DNA of 46,207 bases from Lachnospiraceae bacterium (GTDB lineage Bacteria > Bacillota > Clostridia > Lachnospirales > Lachnospiraceae). Both the position numbers and the translations under genes were made by a program. The stretch covers positions 1 to 46,207 of the forward strand of contig JAILID010000174.1 of assembly GCA_024695465.1 (NCBI GenBank). The letters run 5' to 3'. Under the pieces are notes generated by a model that saw nothing but the letters and a program-made list of their open reading frames with translations, did not search any database and was not told the origin of the DNA. Of the stretch, positions 17,912-26,067 are shown one piece after another; position 1 is the first letter of the stretch; each line of letters opens with the position of its first letter.

Positions 17912-18628
17912 TTATTCCGGCTCTGTCTTTACAGAGCCTGCGAGCTCCAGATAAATGAGGGTTTTGGTATCCTCCACATAGGCGTTGACCCACAGAGCCC
18001 CAAGAAAGAGAGAGAGGGCGGAGAGGAGGTAGTAGCCGGTAAAGCTGAGAAAGAGGAGGAAGAGAGACCACTTGCATCCGTTCGTCATCTCGGAACTTCT
18101 TTTCAGCGACTCCAAAACTCCGGTTCCGGGTTCGTCTGCCAGGATCAATCGGGAAAAAAGGAAAGAGAGCCTGATTCTCAGATAGATGGCGCTTCCGAAG
18201 ACAGCCCATAGAATCAAAAGGACCAGACATTTTTTGTTAAAAGCGCCTGTAAGCCAGATATAAAGAGGCGGAAGCGTGTAGGCGACAGTAAGCAGGGAGA
18301 AGATAAATTCGAGGATAAGAAAACGGTCGGGCAGGAGTTTGAAACAGGAGAAGAGAAGCCCGATTCCGGCTTTTTCATTTCTTGAAACAGCCAGAAAGAA
18401 TCTGGATACGCCGCCCTTCAGAAGTCCTTTGATCATGACGAGAATGAGCAGGATTGCCCCGCCGGTCAGCAGAGGGAGCCATTTATCCTGCCGGAGAAGA
18501 GGGGCGCTGAGGGATGAGGCTGACCAGGAATAGGCGGCCAGAAGCAGCATAAGGCATGCAGCGGTGCTCCAGTGCCCGTCTAACATGATCCGGGCTCTTC
18601 TTTTATAATCTCTGGCTCTGCTTTTCAC
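17912..18628 (-). CDS. DUF975-type integral membrane protein
   Basis: A multi-pass membrane protein of unknown function (238 residues). The N-terminus MKSRARDYKRRARIMLDGHW fits the DUF975 opening (basic helix then G-x-W). About five or six hydrophobic segments follow. The C-terminal half has the family pattern SLKRSSEMTNGCKWSLF preceding the last membrane helices. The start codon is GTG, overlapping the stop of the upstream gene (GTGA), with AGGAGGTGA 5 nt before it, so it is translationally coupled to the DUF4190-like gene. The role in the cell is not known. Confidence 0.7.
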   Translation of the reverse strand: MKSRARDYKRRARIMLDGHWSTAACLMLLLAAYSWSASSLSAPLLRQDKWLPLLTGGAILLILVMIKGLLKGGVSRFFLAVSRNEKAGIGLLFSCFKLLPDRFLILEFIFSLLTVAYTLPPLYIWLTGAFNKKCLVLLILWAVFGSAIYLRIRLSFLFSRLILADEPGTGVLESLKRSSEMTNGCKWSLFLLFLSFTGYYLLSALSLFLGALWVNAYVEDTKTLIYLELAGSVKTEPE

Positions 18629-19056
18629 AGGATCACCTCCTCGCCGTCGGCGTCAGCGGGAAGAGAAACCGCGTCGCCGGCCGGACTTTCATAACCGGGC
18701 ATCAGATCTTTTATAAGGACGTCCTGCATCGTTGTGATGACTTCCTGCTGGAATTCCGCAATCGCGATCGGGTCGTCGGGATCCAGATTTTTGGCTTTTT
18801 CGTAAAAGGTTGTGAACAAACCGGTTGAGATAAGAAGCCAGATGAGAAAGGCGTAAACGGCTGTCAGGATCGTCATGCTGACGGCAGAGAAGATGGTTCC
18901 GAATCTGGCGGGGGCGGACATTTTATCTTCTCTGGACAGGAATGCGCAGATGATGGACAGGGATCCGGGGATGTAAGCGCTCCCCGTAAGCGTCATGAAG
19001 AGAGAGAGCAGGCCGAGCGTAAAAGAGGCCTGGGCCATGGTATTCATTTTTGTCAT
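18625..19056 (-). CDS. Small DUF4190-like membrane protein
   Basis: A 143-residue protein with two or three hydrophobic segments (about 10-38 and 48-75). The opening (AQASFTLGLLSLFM) is like DUF4190 proteins, which usually begin with A-x-x-S-LxLGIxS. The C-terminal 65 residues are acidic and polar, probably outside the membrane or cytosolic. GGAAAGGA precedes the ATG. It is the first gene of a two-gene operon with the DUF975 protein, with a 4-nt overlap. Function unknown. Confidence 0.7.
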   Translation of the reverse strand: MTKMNTMAQASFTLGLLSLFMTLTGSAYIPGSLSIICAFLSREDKMSAPARFGTIFSAVSMTILTAVYAFLIWLLISTGLFTTFYEKAKNLDPDDPIAIAEFQQEVITTMQDVLIKDLMPGYESPAGDAVSLPADADGEEVIL

Positions 19057-19097
19057 GCAGTATCCTTTCCGGGGCCAGCCCGATTCTTTTACGGAGT

Positions 19098-19125
19098 ATT
19101 ATAGCACATTTGACGCTTGACAAAA
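19098..19125 (-). promoter_or_regulatory. Promoter of the DUF4190-DUF975 operon
   Basis: On the minus strand: an extended -10 TGCTATAAT with TTTTGT 16 nt upstream of the hexamer. It overlaps the divergent -35 box at 19117. Confidence 0.6.
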
Positions 19126-19145
19126 GTAAAAATAATGAGACAATG
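19117..19145 (+). promoter_or_regulatory. Possible promoter of the CobW-family gene
   Basis: A perfect TTGACA, a 17-nt spacer, then a weak ACAATG. It would give a leader of about 155 nt that contains GC-rich inverted repeats (about 19200-19217 and 19225-19245). The overlap with the divergent promoter suggests the two compete. Confidence 0.4.
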
Positions 19146-19308
19146 TAAAAGGATTGTTAAAGCAGGCGAATCTTTATTCTGTCAGCCGAATAAAACGATC
19201 CGGCCCCCTGCCGGGGCCCTGACGATGCCTGCCCATGCGGGCGGCAGGAGGCGTCTGCAGCTGCCTCGCCCCATGAAAGTACAGGTTTAGAAACAAAGGA
19301 GGATATAC

Positions 19309-20661
19309 ATGATGCAAGACAAAAAACCGGTTAAGATCGCCCTGATTACAGGATATCTTGGAGCGGGGAAGACTACCCTGCTGAACCATATCTTAAGCAA
19401 CGACGAAGGGATTCGCGCGGCCGTCATCGTTAATGATATCGGAGAAGTCAATGTGGACGCCGATCTCATCGAAAAAGGCGGCGTGGTTACGCAGGAGAAC
19501 AGCAATCTGGTTCCGCTTACCAACGGCTGCATCTGCTGCACGCTGCGCGACGATCTTGCCAACCAGCTCAGGGAGCTGGCCGTGACGGGCAGGTATGATT
19601 ATATCATCATTGAGGCGTCCGGTATCTGCGAACCCATCCCCATCGCCCAGACGATTGCCGACATATGCGAGGAAAGCACGGAAGACGGACTCCCGATGAT
19701 GCTGGACAATATTATCGCGGTCGTGGACTGCGCGCGGATGCATGACGAGTTTGAGGACGGCAGGAGTCTTCTCAAGGACAGCTATGAGGAGGAGGATATC
19801 GAGAACCTGCTGATTCAGCAGCTGGAGTTCTGCAATACGGTTCTACTGAACAAAGTGGATACGGTTGACGAATATCAGCTCGGCGAGCTGAAAGCCATCG
19901 TGAAGAGCCTTCAGACCAGCGCGGTGATCATTGAGGGGAACTACGCCAAAGTCAGCATTTCCGACGTCCTTAATACCGGAAGGTTTGACCTTGAAAAGTC
20001 CATGAGTTCCGCAGGCTGGATCGAGGCTATTCAGAACGCGGATATCGAGGATGCTGACGACGAACATGAGCATCACCACCACGACGACGATGATGATGAT
20101 GAACATGAGCACCACCACGACGACGATGATGATGACGAACATGAGCACCACCACGACGACGATGATGATGATGATGACGAACATGAGCATCATCACGACG
20201 ATGACGACGAGAAAGAGGAGCATGGTCATCATGGCCATGGCCACCATCACCACCATCATCACCATAAAAACGCTGATGTCTCCTATCAGGTGGAGGAGTA
20301 CGGCATCGGTTCCTTCGTATACTTCCGCCGCAGGCCTTTTGACCGCGACAAGCTGGTCGGTCTTGCCGAGAAGTGGCCCCGCTCTATCATCCGCTGCAAG
20401 GGTATGGTCTGGTATAAGCAGGATCCGTCCATGTCCTATATCTTTGAACAGGCAGGCCGCCTGATTCAGGAAATGCAGAGCGGGCGCTTTCTTGCTTCCG
20501 CCGATCAGGCTTCCATCGACCGCGTCCTGGCAAAGTATCCGGAAGTCCGCAAGATGTGGGATCCCAGGTACGGCGACCGCATGCAGAAGCTGGTCTTTAT
20601 CGGCCAGAATATGGATCGCGAAGAAATCGAGAGAGAGCTGGACGAGTGTCTGGTTGACTGA
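19309..20661 (+). CDS. CobW/G3E-family GTPase with His/Asp-rich insert
   Basis: A likely metallochaperone (zinc or cobalt/nickel) of the COG0523 group. The Walker A motif GYLGAGKTT is at residues 15-23, the metal-binding CxCC motif (NGCICCTLRDD) at about 72-82, and the GTP-specificity motif LLNKVD near 184. Between about residues 250 and 320 lies a low-complexity stretch: four blocks of poly-Asp followed by EHEHHH, ending in a run of eight His. This is a probable metal-storage or metal-sensing loop. The C-terminal CobW domain follows (YFRRRPFDRDKL). AAGGAGG precedes the ATG. No cobalamin or urease genes are near, so a zinc-allocation role is the better guess, though the target protein is not evident. 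Confidence 0.88.
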   Translation: MMQDKKPVKIALITGYLGAGKTTLLNHILSNDEGIRAAVIVNDIGEVNVDADLIEKGGVVTQENSNLVPLTNGCICCTLRDDLANQLRELAVTGRYDYIIIEASGICEPIPIAQTIADICEESTEDGLPMMLDNIIAVVDCARMHDEFEDGRSLLKDSYEEEDIENLLIQQLEFCNTVLLNKVDTVDEYQLGELKAIVKSLQTSAVIIEGNYAKVSISDVLNTGRFDLEKSMSSAGWIEAIQNADIEDADDEHEHHHHDDDDDDEHEHHHDDDDDDEHEHHHDDDDDDDDEHEHHHDDDDEKEEHGHHGHGHHHHHHHHKNADVSYQVEEYGIGSFVYFRRRPFDRDKLVGLAEKWPRSIIRCKGMVWYKQDPSMSYIFEQAGRLIQEMQSGRFLASADQASIDRVLAKYPEVRKMWDPRYGDRMQKLVFIGQNMDREEIERELDECLVD

Positions 20662-20669
20662 TGCAGCGA

Positions 20670-20701
20670 AAAAGCCGGAGCGCAGATGCGCCCCGGCTTT
20701 T
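20670..20701 (+). terminator. Terminator after the CobW-family gene
   Basis: Stem AAAAGCCGG with CCGGCTTTT plus an inner GCGC/GCGC pairing. The A- and T-rich ends make it potentially bidirectional, serving also the convergent carD-like gene. Confidence 0.75.
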
Positions 20702-20730
20702 GAGAAAGGATGAAAAATGAAGATGTCTTG

Positions 20731-21252
20731 TTAAGCTTGTGCCTGGGAACTGGTTTCCAGACGATTTTTGATGAAGTCTCCGACTTCTCCGGGGGCGATG
20801 CCAAGGACGTAGCCGAATTCGCCGAAGAGGATTCTTTCCGCTTCGCGGAAGATCCGCTCATCCGCGCTGTGGAACTTTTTCCCGGTTCGCTTTTTTTCCG
20901 ATTGTTTGTCCTTCAGAGTATGGACCAGAGACATCATCTCTTTGTGGTCGCAGCGGGAAAGAATAGAGCTGAAGGACTCCAGGCGGGCTTTGTCGTTGTC
21001 AACCCAGACGGATTCAGACTCGGGAATTCCGTCGATCAGGGAGAGGACTTCTTCGCGGTCAGGAAGCTCGCGCACCTTTTGCGCATCGCCCTCGATGGGA
21101 ACGAAGATTTTGGATCTGCGGTCATAAACCGGTACGAGAACATAGTAGCGGCGAACGCCAAGGCTGGCAAGATCTCTTTCGATAATGGATGTTACGGTGC
21201 AGACTCCTTCGGGAACATGTACTACGGCATCATTGATTTCTATCTTACACAT
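20731..21252 (-). CDS. CarD-family transcriptional regulator
   Basis: CarD/CdnL proteins bind the RNA polymerase beta subunit and stabilise open promoter complexes. The 173-residue protein has the N-terminal RNA-polymerase interaction domain, recognisable by the opening (VVHVPEGVCTVTSI) and by YYVLVPVYDRRSKIFVPIE near residues 36-54. An all-helical C-terminal DNA-binding domain follows (MMSLVHTLKDKQSEKKRTGK and REAERILFGEFGYVLG). Length fits the family. GAGGAG precedes the ATG. It stands alone between convergent cobW and the diguanylate cyclase. The targets are unknown. Confidence 0.88.
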   Translation of the reverse strand: MCKIEINDAVVHVPEGVCTVTSIIERDLASLGVRRYYVLVPVYDRRSKIFVPIEGDAQKVRELPDREEVLSLIDGIPESESVWVDNDKARLESFSSILSRCDHKEMMSLVHTLKDKQSEKKRTGKKFHSADERIFREAERILFGEFGYVLGIAPGEVGDFIKNRLETSSQAQA

Positions 21253-21332
21253 GATCTGTCTCCTCTTTGTTATGCTGTGTTGTATGCGGAATATACATAG
21301 GGATGTAATCTGCCGAAATTTTTCCTACCTAT

Positions 21333-21362
21333 ATTATAGCATAGGGCTTTGGTTTACGTAAA
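21333..21362 (-). promoter_or_regulatory. Promoter of the carD-like gene
   Basis: On the minus strand: an extended -10 (TGCTATAAT) with TTTACG 18 nt upstream. The leader is about 75 nt. Confidence 0.6.
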
Positions 21363-21407
21363 ACCGAAAAAAAACAAAAAATAAAGTAAATATTGTGTAA
21401 AATGACG

Positions 21408-21457
21408 AGTCCCCTGCTTTTGTCGATAAAACCAGACAAAAACAGGGGACTGTTTTT
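21408..21457. terminator. Long hairpin between the cyclase gene and carD
   Basis: A 17-bp stem with one mismatch (arms begin AGTCCCCTG and end CAGGGGACT, inner TTTGTC/GACAAA). A T6 tract follows on the plus strand, and an AT-rich stretch lies on the minus-strand exit side. It most likely ends the minus-strand cyclase transcript, although the better T-tract faces the other way, where no gene ends. Confidence 0.55.
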
Positions 21458-21526
21458 TGTTTATTTAGTTAAATTTCCTTTGGAAGGATAGAAGGAATCC
21501 GGAGGAAAATCGTCCGGGAATCGGAT

Positions 21527-22945
21527 TTAAGCGAAGCGAATCCTGCCGCCGCCGGATTCTTTCGCGCTATACATGATGTTGTCAGCTTTCTTAAAGAGGT
21601 CTTCGCTGTATCCCGTGGAGGAGAATGCGCAGCCGAGCGATATGCTGATTTTAGGACTTTCTCCCGGTCCGGGATTCTGCAGGGCCTGGTTGAGGATATT
21701 GGCTTTGTGTACGATAGCGCCTTTTTTGTCGGAAGTGATGCCGGTCATGATGACGACAAACTCGTCTCCCCCGATCCGGGCTATGATATCGCTGTCACGA
21801 AATGTATTGGACAGAAGCTGAGCCGTTTTTTTCAGCGCCATGTCTCCTGCGTTGTGGCCGTAGGTATCGTTTATGGTTTTAAACTGGTCTACGTCGATCA
21901 CCAGTAAGGCAATCGGAAACGATTCCTGACTTAGTTTATCGATAATCGTATAATAGCCTCTTCGGTTGAGCAGCCCGGTCAGGGCGTCTTGCTCCGCGGC
22001 GTTTTTCAGCTGCTTTTGGGTGTCTTCACTGCTCTGATGGAAGACATTATAGGTATTGGCCATATACTGGATCTCATAAGTGCCGTTGATGGGAAAGATC
22101 TTATTGCCGTCTGAGATACTGCTGACGGCGTCCTTCAGGGGATGGACAACCATCCTGGAGATCGCAGTGAACAACATGATGCCGAGGATGATGATATAGA
22201 ATATGGAGAGGCGGAAGAGCACGAGCAGGCGCCTCATATCCTGCCGGCCATCGGTCTGCAGGGAATCCATCACAAAGGACGCCTCTTCCAGATACTGCGT
22301 TTCATAGTCGCTGATCCGGTTTTTATAGTCCAGATATTCTGTGCTGAAGATAATTTCTCTGGAGTGGTTTATTTTTTCCTCTGCCGCCATATCGGAGTCT
22401 TTATCCGCTATGGCGGTTTCCTGAATGACTTCCGGGAGAGAGGATAGCTCAAGTCCATAGCCCTCCGAAGCGTAGCGCATCGCTTCGTATTCGAGCTGCA
22501 TAAGGTTCATGGATTCCTGAACGGAGTGCTCCAGGAGGATGACGAGGGAATCGATTTCTTCCATCTGTTTCAGATCTTCAATCGCCTTCTCCCTGCGTTT
22601 GGTCTGATAGGCCTCCTCGAAGTACTCATCCAGGTAGGATTGTTCTCCGGTCATGACGAAGTATTGGACGTTTCTGGTCAGATAGTCGGAAGCGGCCTGG
22701 ACCATGCGGGCGTCAACCTCGATCCGGTGGTAATCATCGGTAATCTGGGTTTCTTTGAGATACACAGCGTTTTGGAAATAGCTGACCAGGAAGAGAAGGA
22801 CCGCGAAAAAGAGTAAGCTGAAAATGAAAAAATAGTTGAGGATATTGATCCTTGGTCCACCGATCTGCTGGACTTGTGCAGAATCTTTAGATTTATCAGG
22901 TTTGCGCTTTTGTATTTTACTGAAGCTGTCAACTGTCTGTACCAT
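21527..22945 (-). CDS. Membrane diguanylate cyclase (GGDEF)
   Basis: Makes the second messenger cyclic di-GMP from two GTP. The 472-residue protein has a membrane helix at about 36-57, an extracytoplasmic helical sensor region (about 60-240) resembling CHASE3-type four-helix domains, a second helix at about 240-262, a short HAMP-like linker, and a C-terminal GGDEF domain (about 315-472). The active-site signature is intact (RIGGDEFVV, near 390). The product-inhibition site RxxD (RDSD) is placed five residues before it. So it should be catalytically active and feedback-inhibited. No EAL or HD-GYP phosphodiesterase is in the window. The signal it senses is unknown. Confidence 0.92.
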   Translation of the reverse strand: MVQTVDSFSKIQKRKPDKSKDSAQVQQIGGPRINILNYFFIFSLLFFAVLLFLVSYFQNAVYLKETQITDDYHRIEVDARMVQAASDYLTRNVQYFVMTGEQSYLDEYFEEAYQTKRREKAIEDLKQMEEIDSLVILLEHSVQESMNLMQLEYEAMRYASEGYGLELSSLPEVIQETAIADKDSDMAAEEKINHSREIIFSTEYLDYKNRISDYETQYLEEASFVMDSLQTDGRQDMRRLLVLFRLSIFYIIILGIMLFTAISRMVVHPLKDAVSSISDGNKIFPINGTYEIQYMANTYNVFHQSSEDTQKQLKNAAEQDALTGLLNRRGYYTIIDKLSQESFPIALLVIDVDQFKTINDTYGHNAGDMALKKTAQLLSNTFRDSDIIARIGGDEFVVIMTGITSDKKGAIVHKANILNQALQNPGPGESPKISISLGCAFSSTGYSEDLFKKADNIMYSAKESGGGRIRFA

Positions 22946-23093
22946 CGTCGTAGTTCTCCGCTTGAATAGTTATCTGAACACATGGGAAATGGAGAAATTC
23001 ATTTTTCGCCTATTATTTTAAAGAGGTCTTTGTTAGATGTCAATCGAAGAAGGAAGATTTTTTCTGATGATCGAAGGAACGATCCGGCGGGCC

Positions 23094-24380
23094 TCAGGGG
23101 ATGATGCAGATAAATGAAATGACCCCATTAGCCCAGGCGGCGCTTATGCTTCCGCCGTACTGGCGCGTGATGGATTCGGCGATCGAAAGCCCGATGCCGT
23201 ATCCTCCTTTCTCCGTGTTGTGGGAAGCGTCCTTGCGATAGAAACGTTCAAAGAACCTGGAATAGTCGATGCCGGCGCCTTCCGCGTAGTCATTGGAAAC
23301 CGTGAGCCGGGCGTTTTTCCCTTTCTTGTCCAGGCGGACGGTAATACTTCCCTTTTCGTCGCAGTATTTGATCGCGTTGTCGATGAGGAGGGAAGCCAGC
23401 TGGCGCATGGCGCCCTCGTCCGCAACAATTTCGATGCCTTCGTTTATCTCCCGGAGCAGCTTTTTGCCGTCAGAGGAAGCGACCGGTTCGAAGGTTTCAG
23501 CGGTATCGAGCACCGCCTTGGAGAGGGAGAAAGAGGTCATTTTGGATTTATCCGCTTTCTCTTCGGCCCGGGCGATCTGGACCAGGTTGCCGATCAGGCC
23601 GCTCATCCGGTCTACCTGCCGCATGGTGGAGGCGGTCCATTCATTCTCCCCCTGCATCATCTCAAGAACCTCCGTGTTGGCCCGGATGACCGCCAGAGGA
23701 GTTTTGAGTTCATGGCTGGCGTTGGTGATGAACTGCTTCTGGCGCTCGATGGCCCGCAGCTCCGGCCGGATGAGGGTTCCGGAGAAGATGTAGACGGGCC
23801 AGAAGACCAGGAGGATGCCCCCGAAGCAGATGATCAGCGAGGCGTAGAAGATCCGGAGATTGATGGAAACCTGGGCGGTGCAGTCGAGAAATACGACGAT
23901 GCAGCTGCCGTCGTCCCTGTTGTCAACCATATAGTAGTAGACCCCGTAATTGCCGAATTTCATAAAACGGGAGCGGACGCTCCGCGCCAGTTCCTCCGCT
24001 TCCGCTTCTTCCACCGCGGCGATATGGCCGGTTTTTACGGCGGAGACTTCGTCCTCCGTATCAAAGAGAACCGCGAAGTAGCGGGTGGCGTAGCGGAATT
24101 CAGGGTAGAGGTGCTCGCTGATCAGGTCCTGGGAGAAGACGGAAAAAAGCGACAGGTCGACGGAGTCGGAGGAATCCGCTTCTTCCTGCTTGCTTCCTTC
24201 TTCCGGCAGGTCTCCATTGTTATCACAGATGGAGTCGAGGACATAGCGGATCTGCAGACGGGTGGAGAGGATGCTGGCGGCGTTGATAAAGCTCGCGATA
24301 AAGAGCACAACTGCCGTGATGGACGCCATGGAGATGAAAATGAATTTTCTTCTTAGCTTTTTGATCGACTGGCTGTTCAT
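23094..24380 (-). CDS. Sensor histidine kinase
   Basis: Two-component kinase partnered with the upstream response regulator. The 428-residue protein has a membrane helix at about 14-36, an extracytoplasmic sensor of about 140 residues with an acidic segment and aromatic-rich strands, and a second helix at about 178-202. The phospho-acceptor box is ASHELKTPLAV (His near 223). The ATPase domain has an N box (LLIDNAIKY, near 332) and a G box (GGYGIGLSIAESI, near 400). No HAMP domain is evident. Its ATG overlaps the regulator's stop (ATGA). The sensor sequence is not one whose ligand I recognise. Confidence 0.93.
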   Translation of the reverse strand: MNSQSIKKLRRKFIFISMASITAVVLFIASFINAASILSTRLQIRYVLDSICDNNGDLPEEGSKQEEADSSDSVDLSLFSVFSQDLISEHLYPEFRYATRYFAVLFDTEDEVSAVKTGHIAAVEEAEAEELARSVRSRFMKFGNYGVYYYMVDNRDDGSCIVVFLDCTAQVSINLRIFYASLIICFGGILLVFWPVYIFSGTLIRPELRAIERQKQFITNASHELKTPLAVIRANTEVLEMMQGENEWTASTMRQVDRMSGLIGNLVQIARAEEKADKSKMTSFSLSKAVLDTAETFEPVASSDGKKLLREINEGIEIVADEGAMRQLASLLIDNAIKYCDEKGSITVRLDKKGKNARLTVSNDYAEGAGIDYSRFFERFYRKDASHNTEKGGYGIGLSIAESITRQYGGSISAAWANGVISFICIIP

Positions 24381-25051
24381 TTTCTTGTAAGCGTATAGCT
24401 TCCTCCTCTTATGCCATTGATGACGGCGCCTGCGTCAACCGCTTTCAGCTTGCTTTTCAGATAGGAAATGTAAAGATATACGGTATCCTCGGTTGCGTCC
24501 TCTTCAGCTCCCCAGATCTGCCCCAGCAGAAAGGCGGTATCCAGGGGCTTTTCGGCATTGGCTATGAGAAGGCGCATCAGCTCGAATTCTTTCATGGAAA
24601 GGCGGACCGCATTTTCGGCGGCGAGCTCCAGGCTCTCTGAGCGCAGGGTGATATCTGAAAAATGAAGTTCCTCCGCGCTGTAGAGGGTGCGGCGCCGGGT
24701 CATGGAGCGGATCCGGGCAAGCAGCTCCTTCATCGCGAAGGGCTTGGTCAGGTAGTCGTCCGCCCCGGCGTCAAGTCCGGCCACCCGGTCGTCAACTTCG
24801 GCTTTCGCGGTGAGCAGCAGGACGGGCGTCGTGTCCTTCATTTTCCGGAGGGAGCTTAAGACTTCGATGCCGGAAAGCCTGGGCATCATGATATCCAGAA
24901 CAACGGCGTCGTAGCTTCCGGAGGAAAGGAAGCGGAGCGCCTCTTCGCCGTCATAGGCGGAATCTACGTCGTAGCCTTCATGGGTAAGGATCGCGGAGAC
25001 GGCCCGGTTTAAGTCCCGGGTATCTTCGGCCAGCAGGATTTTCATTTTCAT
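24377..25051 (-). CDS. OmpR/PhoB-type response regulator
   Basis: DNA-binding regulator of the adjacent kinase. The 224-residue protein has a receiver domain with the acidic pair (E9, D10), the phospho-accepting Asp53 in VVLDIMMP, a conserved Thr in LLLTAKAE and Lys in LTKPF. A winged-helix C-terminal domain follows (about 130-222) with SMKEFELMRLL and the ending GGSYTLTRK; its usual GxGY turn has become GGSY. It overlaps both neighbours by 4 nt: the alarmone synthetase stop upstream and the kinase start downstream. So all three are one transcriptional and translational unit. DNA targets are unknown; autoregulation through the palindrome at 25782-25798 is possible. Confidence 0.95.
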   Translation of the reverse strand: MKMKILLAEDTRDLNRAVSAILTHEGYDVDSAYDGEEALRFLSSGSYDAVVLDIMMPRLSGIEVLSSLRKMKDTTPVLLLTAKAEVDDRVAGLDAGADDYLTKPFAMKELLARIRSMTRRRTLYSAEELHFSDITLRSESLELAAENAVRLSMKEFELMRLLIANAEKPLDTAFLLGQIWGAEEDATEDTVYLYISYLKSKLKAVDAGAVINGIRGGSYTLTRK

Positions 25052-25647
25052 TCTCCTTCCTCCAGGATCATGTCCCGGATGGTCTGCATGGAAAGGTCTG
25101 TGGAAGCGAGCTCGTCCGCGCAGCGTTTGAGCTCAGCGGTAATCAGGGCCGTGTTGCCTCCGATCTTCTTCTTATACTTCATATGGTGTTCCAGGGCGGC
25201 CCAGACGTCCATTGAGATCGTGCGCAGCTGGATCTCGGCGTAATAGCTTCCGTCAAAGCGAAGGATCATGTGGAGGCTTCTGTAGCCGTTGGGCTTTGAT
25301 CTCCGGATGTAATCCTTTTCCTCGACGATCTCCGCGCCCTGCATGGCGCCAAGGCGCTCCCTGATGACGTAGACGTCGTCGATGAAGGAGCAGACGACCC
25401 GGATCCCGATGCCGTCATGGATGAGGACGAGGGCGGAATGTTCGTCTTCGGGCAGGCCCTTGCGCCGGCATTTTTCCCGCATGCTCTCTTCGGATTTGAT
25501 GCGGGCTAGAAGGTGTTCTACCGGGTCGCTGCCCGTTTTGGCCGTCAGCTCGCGGCGAACGTCGTTTATCTCCTCTACGATCCGGTCCATGACCTCCTCC
25601 ATATGGAGACGCTGGCTGCCGTAAATGCTTGTACTTGTATCGGACAT
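25048..25647 (-). CDS. Small alarmone synthetase (RelA/SpoT domain)
   Basis: Probably makes (p)ppGpp from ATP and GDP/GTP. The 199-residue single-domain protein resembles YjbM/YwaC-type synthetases and lacks the hydrolase, TGS and ACT domains of long Rel. Synthetase motifs are intact: the ATP-binding ARIKSEESMREK (about 48-59), the metal-binding segment HDGIGIRVVCSF (about 77-88), the guanine-stacking NGYRSLH (about 119-125) and the catalytic AEIQLRT (about 136-142). AAGGAAG precedes the ATG. It is the first gene of an operon with a response regulator and histidine kinase, linking the stringent alarmone to an external signal (inference). Confidence 0.9.
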   Translation of the reverse strand: MSDTSTSIYGSQRLHMEEVMDRIVEEINDVRRELTAKTGSDPVEHLLARIKSEESMREKCRRKGLPEDEHSALVLIHDGIGIRVVCSFIDDVYVIRERLGAMQGAEIVEEKDYIRRSKPNGYRSLHMILRFDGSYYAEIQLRTISMDVWAALEHHMKYKKKIGGNTALITAELKRCADELASTDLSMQTIRDMILEEGE

Positions 25648-25781
25648 GAAATCTTCCTTTCAGATAAATACGGACATGCCGCGGCTTTCGCCGCGCCATT
25701 GTGATAATACGCCGTTTCAGATAATCGCGGCCGGGCCTGCGGAGCGCAGAGCTCGAAGGCAATCTCAAGAGGGCGTTTTTA

Positions 25782-25798
25782 CATGTACATTATACATG
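25782..25798. promoter_or_regulatory. Palindrome over the alarmone-operon -10 box
   Basis: CATGTA-N5-TACATG overlaps the TATAAT of the minus-strand promoter. This placement is typical of a repressor site. Who binds it is unknown. Confidence 0.4.
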
Positions 25799-25817
25799 AA
25801 AATGTGAATATTTGGTA
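25789..25817 (-). promoter_or_regulatory. Promoter of the alarmone synthetase operon
   Basis: On the minus strand: TACCAA, a 17-nt spacer, then a perfect TATAAT. The leader would be about 135 nt. Confidence 0.5.
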
Positions 25818-25841
25818 AATAAAGGAAAGGATTTTATTTTT

Positions 25842-26058
25842 TGTCAGGTTGTCAAGTGTCCTTGTGCCTTGGCATGCCGTATGATATTGCCCGCCGGATC
25901 GCTTCGCGCTTCTGCGATCCTTAACAAAAAACTCATGCTTTGACGCGGCGCTTTGCGCCGCAAGCATTCGTTTTTTGTTAGTGTCTTGCGAGTCTGTACA
26001 GCGGTTTTCGTGCAAGCGCGAACCGCTGCCCAGACTCGAAGACCGGGCAATATCATAA
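25842..26058 (+). repeat. Dispersed intergenic repeat, copy 3 (fullest, cloverleaf-like)
   Basis: After a lead-in (GTCAGGTTGTCAAGTGTCC), inverted ends ATGATATTGCCCG (25881) and CGGGCAATATCAT (26044) enclose three hairpins. The first is GGATCGC/GCGATCC (25897-25920). The second is a long stem with TAACAAAAAAC, ATGCTT and GCGGCGC pairing to GCGCCGC, AAGCAT and GTTTTTTGTTA (25922-25980). The third is CGAGTCTG and AGCGGTT pairing to AACCGCT and CAGACTCG (25989-26038). The single-stranded RNA would fold into a three-armed cloverleaf closed by the ends. No coding frame is present. Confidence 0.8.
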
Positions 26059-26067
26059 AAAAATCTC

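Noticed and set aside
20060..20270. CRISPR-like array
   Set aside because: The periodicity comes from Asp/His codons inside one coding frame, with no spacers.
20051..20464. Plus-strand frame in another phase and minus-strand frame over the His/Asp repeat
   Set aside because: These are low-complexity shadows (Met/Thr/Ile repeats) of the CobW-family gene.
22142..24356. Long plus-strand frames opposite the cyclase, kinase and regulator genes
   Set aside because: They are antisense shadows in GC-rich coding DNA; the minus strand has clear GGDEF and kinase motifs and ribosome sites.
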